Positions 32,827-44,366 of a DNA stretch of 64,000 bases are shown in pieces (position 1 is the stretch's first letter; each line of letters begins with the position of its first letter). The notes beneath the pieces are model-generated. The model was not told the origin of the DNA and ran no database searches. It saw only the letters and a program-made list of their open reading frames with translations. The position numbers and the translations under genes were made by a program. This DNA comes from Linnemannia hyalina (lineage: Eukaryota; Mortierellomycota; Mortierellomycetes; Mortierellales; Mortierellaceae). Where the stretch lies: the NCBI GenBank assembly GCA_019671135.1, contig JAHRHY010000025.1, positions 310,001 through 374,000 of the forward strand. Reading direction: 5' to 3'.

Positions 32827-35250
32827 CTAGACGGCAGCGGCAGCAGCAGCCAACTCATTCTGGTACCTCTTTGACGCCTGTGTCGGCAGCACAGGGCAAG
32901 TACCGCGCTCAGGTGGAGGAGAAATAAAGTTGACAATCGGTCTATAAGCGGCGGCCTTGATGGTATCCTTATGCAACATGGATTCAGGCAAGTACCCAAA
33001 GACAATGGTTCTCAACAAACGTTCATGCCAAGTCTGACCGTAGATGACCTTTGCCATAGTCTTGGAGAGGTCGAATTGGTGCTTGACGTGAGGGTAGCGT
33101 TGGGCTTTGAAGTCTTTGAATGCTAGGTCGATGTTTTCACTGGATGCGTTGAGGGCAATTTCGTAGAGGCAGTTTGCGAGGATGACTGCGTCTTGCATGG
33201 CGTTGACTGCTCCTTGGCCAGCACTTGGGAGCATCTATTTTCCATGGTTTATGGAGGTTGGGAGGATAGATTTGGTGGTTTTTGGCCATTTAGTGGTGGC
33301 GCTCTTTTTTTTTTTGTCCTCAGGAAACGCGGGGGCACCAGACAAACTGGGTGAAAGGAATCAAGGTTACGAATTGTTGTCGTTGTCGGGTCTCCACTTC
33401 AATTTCCCTTTCCCGACAGGTACCTTTGTCTCACCTTAACAACAATTATTCCCACCAACACCTCACACACGAAAAAAACCCACCCCCGATCCAAAAGTAC
33501 ATACCTTATGAGCAGCATCACCAATAAGGATAACCCTAGAATGATGCCAAGTCTCAAACATCTTCTCCTCCAAGAAAACACGCGAGATCTTCTCCCTGGG
33601 GGTCTTGTCGATAAACTGGCCCAAGGGTCCGTTAGGTGTCGGGAAGTCTTGGATTTCCTTGATCATGGTCTCGTTGAATTCAGGGCCCCATTCGGTGTTC
33701 CTGAAGGACATGTCGTCGGCCTCGCTGGTGGAGAGCTGCATCTGGACGCCCCAGCAGATTCTCTTGCCGGGAACTGTGAATGTGCTCCACTGTTTTGGGT
33801 TTTTGAGGAGATGGAGAGGAAGAAAGATGGAGTGGAAGTTGAGTAAGGGAAATTTTGATGCGTTTGTTTACATCCTCTACGGCGACAGCAATAACTGCAT
33901 TGAAACACATGGGCAACACAAAGCAAACAAACAAAACAAAACAAAAAGAGAAAGAGAAAGAGAAAGAGAAAAAAGAAAAGCTTACGGTGTAGGGTTTGCC
34001 CTTTCCAATGATAAAGTTAAACCTGGTAAAATCATCCTTCAACTCCTCATACGCATCGTCCTCCAACGGTTCCGTAGTGCCAACCATAGTCATATATCCA
34101 ATCTTCAACCCCTGGGTGTCCTTAAACGGCAACTCCTTTTTCTCATTCAACTGGCGATACAGCGACTGGCGAACAGCAGAGTAAGCACCATCGGCACCGA
34201 TAAGGATATCTCCAAGGTAGGAGCTGTTGTCTGAGCATTGGACCATGACGCCTCCCTCGGCGGGGTACTTGATTTGGAGGACCTTTTTCCCGAATTGGAT
34301 CTTGTTGGGTGGGAGTTTTGAGAGGAGGAGGTCGTAGAGTTGGGGACGGGAGAAGACAATGTAGTCGTATCCCACTCTGTTTTGTTTTGGTGATTGTCCG
34401 ATCGAGAAATGGAGTAGAGAGAGAGGAAAGGGGAATGCATGTTAGAATCACGATGCGAATTAACCGGTATGGTGCAAATGTCCGTTAACATTCAAACTCC
34501 GTTTCAAGACGAAAGGAAAACGAGAGCTGAGCAAAAGGAAAACGAGAGCTGAGCAAAAAAGAAAAAGAAGAAAACAAAGAATGGAAAAAAAGAAATGACG
34601 GCAATAATATCAACAACAATCAAGCAAAAAGAGTTGAGAGAGGGGACCTACGTTTCTTTGATGCCGTCGTTGCCACGGTAAGCCATCTTCTTCATGTTCT
34701 CGCCATACACGTGCATTCCAGGGCTGGTGAAACTGATGGCCATGAGCTCATCCAAAAGACCCAATTGCTCAAACACGGGCAGGATGTTGACATTCTATTA
34801 GAAGAATGTGTTCCAGAGAATAAGTTAGAAAGAGGGGGAAGGGGAGAAGAGCGGGTGTGAGCAAAAGAAGAAGGGGAGCAGGTGTCGATTGTGCATGTAA
34901 TCTTAATTGAGTCGAGGGATAGACACGCCGTACCAGAGACATGACAGCACCTATTCAAGGACGAGGAATATCGAGATTGCAGCAAAGATGAGTACAAAGA
35001 GGTCATCTTTCTGTTGCATGGTGTGTGGAGTAGAAGTATGTACTCTCATTGTACGACAAAACAAAATAAGCATGAAGGAAAGAGAGTGAATTAAGATCAT
35101 ACCGAGCTGTTTCACAGAGGGTGCACGCTCAAAGATGTCGTAGGGGATGCCGGCACGGTCAAGGAGGATACCGAGAAAGACGCCTGCGATACCACCGCCG
35201 ACGATAATGCAGCGGGGTGGCGATTGGGGGGTGTATGCTTCTTCAGCCAT
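32827..35250 (-). CDS. FAD-dependent monooxygenase (salicylate hydroxylase-like), six exons, 463 aa
   Basis: Exons: 35250-35103, 34950-34934 (only 17 nt), 34794-34652, 34376-33986, 33789-33505, 33234-32827; phases close. The dinucleotide-binding GGGIAG lies at residues 18-23 within CIIVGGGIAGVFLGILLDRA and is followed by the acidic end of the beta-alpha-beta unit (DIFER). The DG motif IGADGAYSAVR lies near 162-172, and the FAD-ribityl GD motif IGDAAHKMLPSAGQGAVNA near 322. This is the PHBH-type group A flavoprotein layout. Such enzymes hydroxylate aromatic or polyketide substrates using NAD(P)H and O2; the substrate cannot be read from sequence. The C terminus has an Ala-rich tail. The 5' flank holds a G-run near 35340. 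Confidence 0.9.
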
Positions 35251-36570
35251 GGTTGTTGTCCTTGTTGGAATGGGGGAAGGAGGAATGAGTGGAAGTAAGG
35301 AGGAGTGGGAAAGGGAATGGAATGAAGTGAATGAGAGGGGGGGGGGGGGAGGGGGGAGTGGGTGAAGGAAAGAGGTGTGAGGAGAGAAGAGGAAAAGAAG
35401 AGAAGAAGAAATGGAAAGAGAGAGAGGGCGGAGACAAGATAACGCGCAAATAATAAAGAACAACGGGAGTTGACAGGAACAGGGACAGGTAGGGGATGTA
35501 TAGTACTGCAGATGGAGGATGACAAACTGGTGCAACGGTGGATGGATGGGAGATGAGGTGAGCATATGAGGGTTCTATTACCATTGTACTGGAGACCTGC
35601 GAAAGAAGGATCGAGGAAGGTATTCTCGCTCCCGCATTTCTTATTTGCTCTTGTTTAAAATGCTCACATCCCCATCTTCCTCTCTCTCTCTTGTTCTGTT
35701 CTCTACCTACTTTCCATGTTTCTCCATGTCCAAAAGATCCAAACCAAAACAAACATGTAAACACACACACCATGCACACACACCATACACCATACACCAT
35801 ACACATACACACAAGCATAGAGGGGCAATAACGGCAGCGCAGTACAAGGGTCATTTGATTGCTTTTTTTTTTTTTTTGTTCGCTCTGTTGTGGCAAGCAA
35901 CGGTTGCTTTTAATTAGCAGATGCTTCCCGTCTTTAACGAGAGCCACTATTCCATCCCGAAGAATGAAAAGGTGGAGAGAGGGGAGGCGTTGAAGAATGA
36001 AAAAAAAGAACAGACATTGATAACTCCGCATTAACGACAGAGGGGCTGACATGGCAAAGGCGCTCCCTCTCCTCCTTCTTCATTTCGAAGGCAAGAGATA
36101 GATGAACAAACCTTGTATCTTAGGTAGGAAATCAGACACGTTAAATAGGGGGGGCCATACTATTTCTTCTTGATAGACAGGCAGACAATGGGCTAGACCC
36201 TCCTCATCTTCTTATTGAATGCTCGGTAATGTCGGGTATTCGGTACTCTCTTGTTGTTGACCGACCTACAAGGCACAGACCAACCAACAACAAGATCAGT
36301 TCGCACCACTATCACTGTACCTAGAAGTTAGAACTCACTCACTCGCGCCTAGGATACGTTTCACAAATGGCAAAGAGCATTGTTGTTTGTAGGTAGAATA
36401 AGGGTTTTTGTTCGAGGACGCCAGGGACATCCCCGACCTAGGGTTTTTTTATTGTTACAAGCGTGTTATGTACAAGAATAAAAGCACAAAAAAAAAAAAA
36501 AGGTCTTTCTGTTGATTTTTTGTCTGTGTGCGGACTAGTGTGTGTATACTTCAGAAAAAGAAGAAACAAC
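35251..36570. other. Intergenic between monooxygenase and RPL10
   Basis: About 1.3 kb, no gene. A G-run lies near 35339-35350, and an ACACCAT/ACAC tandem microsatellite at about 35758-35812. The long open frames on the minus strand are made of low-complexity sequence and lack protein character. Confidence 0.5.
35758..35812. repeat. Imperfect ACAC/ACACCAT microsatellite
   Basis: Repeated ACACCAT units flanked by ACAC runs, in the 5' flank of the monooxygenase gene. Confidence 0.7.
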
Positions 36571-37227
36571 TTAAGCCCGGGCGCGGAGGGTCTTGGCAAA
36601 GTAGGTGGAGAGGGGACCCTTCTCGTTCAAGTACTTGACGTAGCATCCATCAGGCTGAAGACGACCGGCAGCACGCTCAGTGACATAGTCCTCACGCGAA
36701 AGCTTGGTGAAACCCCACTTCTTGGAGACAATAATCTTTTGACGTCCAGCAAACTTGAACTTGGCACGACGGAGCGCTTCGATGACGATGGCCTTGTTGT
36801 TATCCTTGGTACGGATCGAGAAGATGACCTGTCCGATATTAACACGGGCAGCAGTGCCGTAGGGTTTACCGTAGGCACCACGCATACCGGTCTGGAGACG
36901 ATCAGCACCGGCACAAGACAACATCTTGTTGATACGGAGGACGTGGAAGGGGTGGAGACGGACGCGCATGTGGAAGGAGTCCTTGCCTGAGGTCTTGGAG
37001 ATGTACTTGTTGGCGCAGATACGACCGGCCTCGAGGGCCTCGGACGTGATCTGTTGCTTTTCGTCGCAGAGGAGGTGGACGCAGAGGGGGAACTCGTCGA
37101 CACCGGCCTTCTTGCGACCGAGGTCGTAGATGCGGATCTTGGGGTCGGGGACTCCACGGCAGAAGCGAGACTTGGGGTAAGCCTTGTTCTTTTGATATCT
37201 GTAGCAGCGAGCAGGACGGCGACCCAT
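36571..37227 (-). CDS. rpl10: 60S ribosomal protein L10 (uL16), 218 aa
   Basis: The start [20 protein letters not shown] is the invariant uL16 N terminus. Also conserved are [60 protein letters not shown], the flexible loop [19 protein letters not shown], and the GRVNIGQ-type segment (here [16 protein letters not shown]). uL16 sits near the peptidyl transferase centre and joins late in 60S maturation. It is a single coding exon, which is unusual beside its intron-rich neighbours. The frame stays open 52 codons upstream of this Met, but that extension is not conserved, so the MGRR start is chosen. It is divergent from OTU1 with 454 bp between the start codons. Confidence 0.98.
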   Translation of the reverse strand: MGRRPARCYRYQKNKAYPKSRFCRGVPDPKIRIYDLGRKKAGVDEFPLCVHLLCDEKQQITSEALEAGRICANKYISKTSGKDSFHMRVRLHPFHVLRINKMLSCAGADRLQTGMRGAYGKPYGTAARVNIGQVIFSIRTKDNNKAIVIEALRRAKFKFAGRQKIIVSKKWGFTKLSREDYVTERAAGRLQPDGCYVKYLNEKGPLSTYFAKTLRARA

Positions 37228-37681
37228 TGTTGTAGTTGTTTGTTGGTTGTTGAGTGTGGGAGAAAGAGGGTCTTGTTGGTGGGAGAGTTTGATGGACAAA
37301 GGTGAGGAGATGAACAAGAGTAGTTGATGAATGAATGAAAGGAGGAAGGGGGCTATAAAAGTGAAAAGACTGACTGCGGTCATGGCGCTTGTCTTATATC
37401 ATTTCCTGGCACATTATTCAGCAGTGCGGTTTCAAGGTGCATTAGTAAGTGAGGGCAGTCACAAGTTATCAGGTGATATTGGTGCTTGTGAGATACTTCC
37501 CATGCCAAGGGGGAAGGAAGAGAGTTAAAACGGACGGGCGACCACGCACGCTGAAAATGAAATAGAAAGAGTTGTCCAGGAAGAAGAAGGAGAGGAAGGA
37601 ACACGACATTCACCAACCATCTTTCTTTTTCATTCACACAAACACACACACACACACATATTCACACCATCCTTATTCTTA
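37228..37681. other. Divergent promoter RPL10 / OTU1
   Basis: 454 bp shared 5' region. G/A-rich near RPL10, and an ACAC run just before the OTU1 ATG. No known motif was assigned. Confidence 0.45.
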
Positions 37682-40588
37682 ATGACAACCATGAGACTCC
37701 GCCTCAGACACAAGGAAGGAATCGCTACCCTTACCACCCTGACTGACCAGTCGACACTTTTAGACCTCCATGTAAGGTTTACTTTTTGTTCGCACCCGAC
37801 CTGGTTCCCTTCTTGACGTCATGAAACCATCCAACTGCTTACTCATTGCTTATCATATATCTATCCCTTTTTTAACAACTATAGAATGCCATCGCCAGCG
37901 AGATCAAAGCACCCGTCGCAAGACTAGAGCGTAAGACGGCCCACCTCTCCGATCTACAGACGAGCAACGCTTTCTATTTGCTTTAATCACCGATTTTGGG
38001 CGCAATGCCGTATGCCATTTTGAGGCTGTGCTTTTCGTTCGTCCTCTCACCTACAACATTACTAAAACCACATTCCTGCATTGAATCTTGAATGCTTCAT
38101 AGTGAAGTTTGGATATCCTCCAAAGCTACTCACTATCAACGACTCTACAGCTGGATCAACACTCGCTAGTTTGGGAGTCAAGGACGGCGAGCAGATCTTA
38201 ACTTCAGAAAAGTCCGAGGGCTCTCCTGCAACCTACGCAGTTGGTTCAACTTCAACTTCAACTTCAACTTCAACTACTACTACTACTACAGCGACACCGA
38301 CTCCCGCTCCTGTTCCTACTACAACTACAACTACTGCGGTGGTAACTCCAGCAACATCCGTGTTTGGCGCCAACAGTAGTGGCAATAGTCTTGGAGCATT
38401 CGGATCGCGATCTGTTCTGCAGGCTTCACAGTCTCAACCGACGACTGCATCAGGTTCTAGCCTGTCGGCATTCCAGGCGGCGGCTGTTCGACCTACGACG
38501 AACGCGTTTGGTGGTTTGTCAAGTGTTGACACTTCCTACACACCCAAGACAGTAACTGCGCCAGCCCCAGCAACTGCTGCACCTACTGCTGCACCCACTG
38601 CTGCTTCTGTAACCAAGGGTGGCATTGAGAGCGTTCGGATTCGTGATCAAGGCCTGCTCGTTCTCAGAGTAAGCAGCTTTGGTCGTCTCGTTTGTTTTCC
38701 AGGTTCCATATGTATCTATTAGCTCATATAATCTCAATGTGCCCTTGCTGCTTTCTTCTCTCTCTCATTTTTTTCTTCGCGACGTGCAGGAAGTTGAGGA
38801 CGACAACAGCTGTCTGTTCAATGCGGTTGCGTACACGCTGGATCCATCGATGAAGAGTAATATCCAAGGACTCCGCCAGATCGTGGCCAAAGCCATCGAT
38901 GCCAACCCCGATGAATACTCTGACGTCGTCCTTGGGTACGTACTCCTTCTCTCATTAATGCATAATACTGCGGGTGACAACGCGTTTGGGTGACGTTATG
39001 ATGGAGAACAGTCTAGAATGATTTGATTGACTTGTCTCTGAACTGTGTACACCCTTCTCGCTTTCTTCCTTTTTTATATCTTCTTTGGAAGCGTAGACGT
39101 CCTAGGAGGGAGTACTGCGAGTGGATCAAGAAGGAGAACAGTTGGGGTGGCGCGATTGGTAAGTCAATCAGACAGCATCTTCGTGCGAAAAGGGCCGCAG
39201 TACATTTCAGAAACCTTGAAATGAAAAATAGTAGATAGTAGGAGCTCTTTGCTTACTAACCCCTGATCCCCTTCCGACCATTCTACTAATCGGACCTCTT
39301 ACCTCACTTTTTTGGTTTCTATAGAATTAGCGATCTTCTCGGATTACTACAAGATTGGTAAGAAAGGGATATGGATGTTGAATGAGAATATGTTCAACAA
39401 GAGCATGAGGCTGGCAGCATCATGATCCCTTTTCGCATGAAAAAATTTCGGTACAGGAAGAGAGCGAAATTTACAGAAATGAATGTTGTTCCTTGGTTTG
39501 GTGAAAATAGAAATCGATAGTATTGATGTCTCCACAAACAGAGTCGATCGTTTTGGTAAGTTGACCCCGTCCATGTCACCACTGACGAACAACAAAGACG
39601 AGCGAATGAACAGAGCCATAGCAACCCGGCAAATCTAACATCTTGCCACAACTTTCAACTGCTACAATAGGCGAGGGACAATATAGCCAACGTGCTCTGG
39701 TGATGTACAGGTAATTCGCATGCGGCGATCGGTTCATATGTCAAGCTTCCTTGCCTTTGAAAAGCGATCGAAAGGGTTGAAAGTGCTAACCACCTCTTTC
39801 GTTTTTCTTGATCTGCCTCTTACTCTCTCTCTCTCCTTCTACCAGTGGTATCCGTAAGTGTCAACAAAGAAGACGTTCCCTCCCCTACCTCATCGCTGTT
39901 ATTATTCCACGCCGCGCGAAGCACACTCACAAGTAACTTTCTTCCCTCACCCTCCCGACTTTTTGTAAACAGATTACGATGCGGTGGCATTGACGCCTAG
40001 CCTCGACATCCCCGCAGATTGCGACCAGACTCAATTCGAGACCTCCTCTGAGGATATCCTCACTGCAGGCATCCAGCTCGCCGCTAAACTGAAACAGGTA
40101 AAACATCTTCAGTACCTCAAACACTCAGAAATTTGTACATAAAAGATAGGGAGGGGCGTTCACGAGGAGGTGTGATTGATAATTGGAGTACTGGGGCTTT
40201 GGGTGCTTTATCGGTGCTGGAGCGTGGGAGTTTCCCCAGCCGTCTCGCAGTCAAACTTGAACGCTACTTTTGTCATTTTCGCGGCTTCTGCTTTTCCTAA
40301 CTGGAAGTGTTGTTTTGCCCTTTTTTTTTTTTTTTTTACTTGTGTGGAATGTGTAGGCGCACAAGTACACAGATTTGGCTACGTTCACGCTCCGCTGCTC
40401 GGTTTGTCAGATCGGACTCAAGGGCGAGAAGGATGCTCAGCAGCATGCCCAATCTACCATGCATACCTCCTTGTAAGTTATCTTTATTTCACCCTAGTCG
40501 ATTCTGTGTTTTTGGAATTGGAGCTAACGCCACCATATCCCTTTTATGTTGTTTTTACCCTTCTTTTCAAAGTGAGGAGTATCTGTAG
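37682..40588 (+). CDS. otu1: Ubiquitin thioesterase OTU1/YOD1, 12 exons, 430 aa
   Basis: Otu1 is a Cdc48/p97-associated deubiquitinase acting in ER-associated degradation. Exons: 37682-37771, 37885-37930, 38103-38668, 38790-38935, 39097-39158, 39325-39357, 39511-39555, 39671-39710, 39846-39853 (8 nt), 39973-40097, 40357-40472, 40573-40588; phases close. The N terminus (1-100) is the UBX-like Cdc48-binding fold (MRLRLRHKEGI, KFGYPPKLL, GVKDGEQI). A Ser/Thr-rich linker follows, part of it encoded by a TTCAAC tandem repeat. The OTU domain has DDNSCLFNA with catalytic C242, YCEWIKKENSWGGAIELAIFS, and SGIHYDAV with catalytic H346. A C-terminal C2H2 finger (C401, C404, H417, H423) matches the family. 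The 8-nt exon supplies the SGIH segment and is required to keep frame. Confidence 0.95.
38249..38278 (+). repeat. In-frame TTCAAC tandem repeat in OTU1 linker
   Basis: Five TTCAAC units followed by ACT repeats encode a Ser-Thr/Thr-rich stretch between the UBX-like and OTU domains. Multiples of three and six preserve frame, so length can vary without breaking the protein. Confidence 0.75.
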
Positions 40589-40782
40589 ACCACGCCCCTC
40601 GTCCCGCGACAGCACGCACTAGATGACTAGAAGCTATAGACGCCTCTCCTATTTCTTTATATCCAAATACAACGCTTTTGTTGACCTTTTATTCTAAGTG
40701 AAAGAAAGGGTTGCAACATCTTAACAACACCCACCTTTTCTTCCACCACTTCTCGTCACCAACACAAAACCCTTCCATGTAT

Positions 40783-43700
40783 CTAAGGAAACTGGTTAAA
40801 CTCGCCCTGCTCCTCTATCGTCTTGCCCGAAAGGACATAAGAAACATGATACCTCATCCTCACCACGCCTACCTCCGCAGGGACCCTAATTGTCATCGCC
40901 TGCGTGACAGATTTCTTGCTAAACGGTTCAACAACCTGTGCAGACTGCGGGTCCAGTTTCAAATGCAGTGTCTTGGGGACGGCGACGCGGAAGGTTAATG
41001 CGGAGAGGGCCGCGTTGAGTTGGTTGGAGAAGAAGGCGGTGATTTTGTAGACTGATGTGTTATCGGGCTCTTGGGACTTTCCGATTTCGAGGTCAATCTG
41101 GAATCCATTCCTGTTCAACAGTGCCACTATTTCATATGCAAATATTTGAGTGTTAATTGGGAAGGGGAAAGGGTTAAAAATGCATTCAGGTGTAATTGGC
41201 AAAACTGAATCAATGTTTACCATTGGTAGGTCCGGAGGGTGCTGGGGCTCCGGTGTTGGATACGAAATCAAAATCATCGATCAGTGAGACAGCTGGTGCG
41301 GCATGTTTGGGCGCTGGCTTCTGGGGTGTTGAGAAAGACGTTGCTGTGCTAGATGTCGAGCCGACAGAGACAGTGTTGACGCTAGTCACCGGTGCCGAAA
41401 ACACATTGTAGCTCAAACCGCCAGCTAACAAACATGAGAGACAAATCGACATATGTTTAGGTCATTGCTTCATTACGTGCATATGTGGTTCCTCCGTATG
41501 GCAAAAGGAGCTAACCAACAAGATCTTACCAGCGGTGGGGGTGGTGGGCGAGGTTGCATAGGTAGAGTTGTTGTTCTGAGACTGGCCAAGGTTGATGCTT
41601 CCTGATGCGCCCCAAGATGGTGGTGGAGGAGTGTCGTTGAAACTAAGATTCATCAAATCGTCCATCAAATTTCCTATTGTTCATTCCAGACAACGAAATT
41701 GGGGTTGTTAGACAACAGCTATACAGTTTGTATGTGACATTGGACATGAATACCATCTAGAAGAGTAAAAAGTGTACTCAAAAGTCGAACCTGTAGTCTT
41801 GGGTGTAGTGGCACTGGAACGGGATCCGTCCGAGGAGTCGTCAAAATCGACAAGGTCAATAAGAGACGAGTTCTGCTTGGGTGTCGAGGGAGCCCGATGT
41901 CTGCTTTGGTTGTTGTGTTGGTCGTCTCCTCCATTGCTGGGAAGTGGGACCTTGACAAGGTTCCCGTCCTTGACTTCCTTGTACTGCTCAATGACATTAT
42001 TCAACACGTCGTTCAACTCCAGCAGCTTGTCTAATATGTACGAGGGTGAAGCAAGGCGTATGGATGTGTTAGGATGGTTTCGCGGGTTCTCTTGTTAATT
42101 TGACCCAACAAGTCCTGAACAGCTCCTATTGCAAGTCTCCGTACCCATGTTGTCAGGATCCTCGTTTTCGCTGATAAACTTTTGCACCTTGGGCTGAGCA
42201 GCCTTGCACGTTCCGTAGATGTCCTAGTAATATCAGTCACAAAACGACATTGTTCATATCAGCACGTCAGTATGTGACTCTTCTGCGTACACATATATCA
42301 TCCTGACATTATCGTCCAGAGCCAGGCTATACCTCAAAAATGTCTCCGCGTCCAATAATTTCTCCAGGCTTGACTTCGTTCAGCATCTCAATCAGCATCG
42401 TCGCCTTTGAGAGAATCTTGTCCAACTCTGCTGATGCTTGCTCCGCGTAGTCGGGTTTCTCCTCTTGTTCCTAATCGCGAAGGAAAATTTGAAAGTTTAG
42501 CGTTACTATGAACCCACACCTTGCATTTCCAAGAGTGCCAAATGCAAAAAGAGTACGTAGGCGCATAATAGGCCCACTTACATATCCAGTCATCTTTTTG
42601 ACGAGCTCGTTTGCTGCTCGTACGTCCTCAGGTCTTCCTCGTCGGATAAGTTCTTGGAGTTTCTATAATCAGTGAAGACCAAAAAGGTGCCTTAGTATCG
42701 GCTTGTCGTCTGTTTCTCGTATGATTTTCTCAAGGGCTACGCCAAGTAAGGTCCAGGAAATACAATAATGCTGACATACTGCTGCCTGAGCGGCGCGATC
42801 CTCTTCCTCAAGCTGTGCGGATGATTTCAAAGCCTAAAATAAGAAAAATGCACACGAAGCAATTAGTCCCGCGGAACAAAGTAGTGCATACAGTACGGAC
42901 CAAATTCGTATTTCAGAGAATCCACAATAGTGCACTCACATCAACAGAGTTCAAAACAGCAGTAGTGGTCGTCCTCGCCGGTGGGAAACGGTATCCCTTG
43001 AAAGCCAATAGCCGATGCATGTCCCGGATATGAATAAGGTCCTCTTTGTATCGCGAGGTCTTGCATAGTGTCGTGTACCATTCCTGAATCATCTCCAGGA
43101 TCCTTGTCTGTACTGGTGTTGGGACTGTTAGGGGCCGCTCTGGGAACTTGCGGACGAGGGCGTTGAGGAACTCCTTGGTCGCAATCTGTAGATGGAAGGG
43201 GTATCCGCAATTCTTGACACAGTTATCCAAAAGCTATTGTACATTGATAGTCATATGAAGGGTCGTGTTTAGTTGTGTCGCAAAGGTTGCATGGTTATTG
43301 CCTTTGCGTTAGGGACAAAGTAGATCAAAATCCTGAATACGACAACGTACCGTCAAGGCCAGCATCCCAACGTGCATGTTCTTGTGGTTGACAAGTCTAA
43401 CAATATAGATAGCAGCCTCGCGAGGACTATTACAGGGAAGGGAAGGAAAAAGTTCATAATTAATTGGTGGCGCTTAGAAGGGCTAACTCCAACGGACTTT
43501 TTCACACTGAGGACTGTGTTGAGCGAGTGACGCGATAATAAGGAATAGCCGTGGTTCATTACGTGTTTTTCTGCTTTTCTTTGATGACATCGCAGATCTC
43601 CAAGTTAAGAGCGAGGTCGGGTTCGAAGCGGGAAGGGTCACAGGCACGCTCTATAGTAGATGAGAACGGAGAAAAAGAGATGTAAGAGAAGGTGGACAGC

Positions 43701-43802
43701 AGCAAACAGGCGATGCCCTTGTTCCGCGGAGGAGAGAAGGAAAGTTGCGTTACCGATGTAAGTTTCGAGGACGGACTTTTGTTTGTAGGACTGTCCGTAC
43801 AT
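40783..43802 (-). CDS. gga: GGA-type clathrin adaptor (VHS-GAT-GAE), 12 exons, 596 aa
   Basis: GGA proteins sort cargo at the trans-Golgi network by binding Arf-GTP, ubiquitin and clathrin. Exons: 43802-43754, 43650-43563, 43426-43351, 43233-42940, 42833-42780, 42662-42582, 42470-42333, 42223-42145, 42030-41791, 41673-41530, 41424-41221, 41126-40783; phases close. VHS domain (1-150): YIERACDPSRFEPDLALNL, REAAIYIVRLVNHKNMHVG, LTLLDNCVKNCGYPFHLQI. GAT three-helix region (about 190-300): EDVRAANELVKKMTGYEQE, ELNDVLNNVIEQYKEV. The hinge (about 310-480) is Ser/Thr/Pro-rich, with LIDLVDFDD and LMDDLMNLSF, which resemble clathrin/adaptor-binding boxes. The GAE domain (482-596) is an immunoglobulin-like ear: FQIDLEIGKSQEP, ITAFFSNQLNAALSALTFRV, LHLKLDPQSAQVVEPF. 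Convergent with OTU1 (194 bp apart). Confidence 0.93.
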
Positions 43803-44366
43803 TGTGGGTGTGTGTTGTGTGTGTGTATAAAAGAGAATAATAGGAGGGGAGTGAGGGAGTGAGGGATGAGCCCCGTTTAAGTGTTTGACTTTGGAAATGG
43901 GCAAAAGTAGAAAAGAAACGAAGAGACTGGACTGACACACTGGTTTAAAGGACCATACGACCGTGGAAGCAGTCAACTTTGTCTGAAAGACACATCCTAT
44001 GTTGTGGCCCAAAAGGTCAGGTTTTGGTACAACTCAGCCACTTCCAACTGAACTTTGTCAATGCTCAGCCCCATCAAATGGAAAGAGAGGCAGTACCAGA
44101 TGACCACATCAATACTCTCTTTTCTGTTTTTCATGCATTGCGTGCACTGTTCTCACGCCCATTGGCCGCTTTTTATACCTTGCGCTTACTACTCTCCTGT
44201 GGACTTGTTGCCATCCTTTTCTCGCACTTCCTTCCTTCCTTCCTTCCTTCCTCCTTGCTTCTCCCCTCCTTCTTGTCCACCCGTTGTTCCCACGCCAGAC
44301 TCACGATTAACCCAAGACTCGCCTCTCTCCAGTTCTCCTACTACAAAGTTCCTTCTCCAACCGTCT
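43803..44366. other. Divergent promoter GGA / 902-aa F-box gene
   Basis: About 560 bp. It contains a CTTC tandem run near 44231-44255. The plus-strand frame stays open from 44055 but its first 104 codons are low-complexity and are treated as 5' leader. Confidence 0.45.

Noticed and set aside
35243..36052. 269-codon minus-strand frame next to the monooxygenase
   Set aside because: Encodes microsatellite-derived Cys/Val/Met runs and poly-Pro/Ser; overlaps the true start region of the monooxygenase in another frame.
37228..37383. 52-residue N-terminal extension of RPL10
   Set aside because: The open frame continues upstream, but uL16 proteins begin at [10 protein letters not shown]; the extension is hydrophobic and unconserved.
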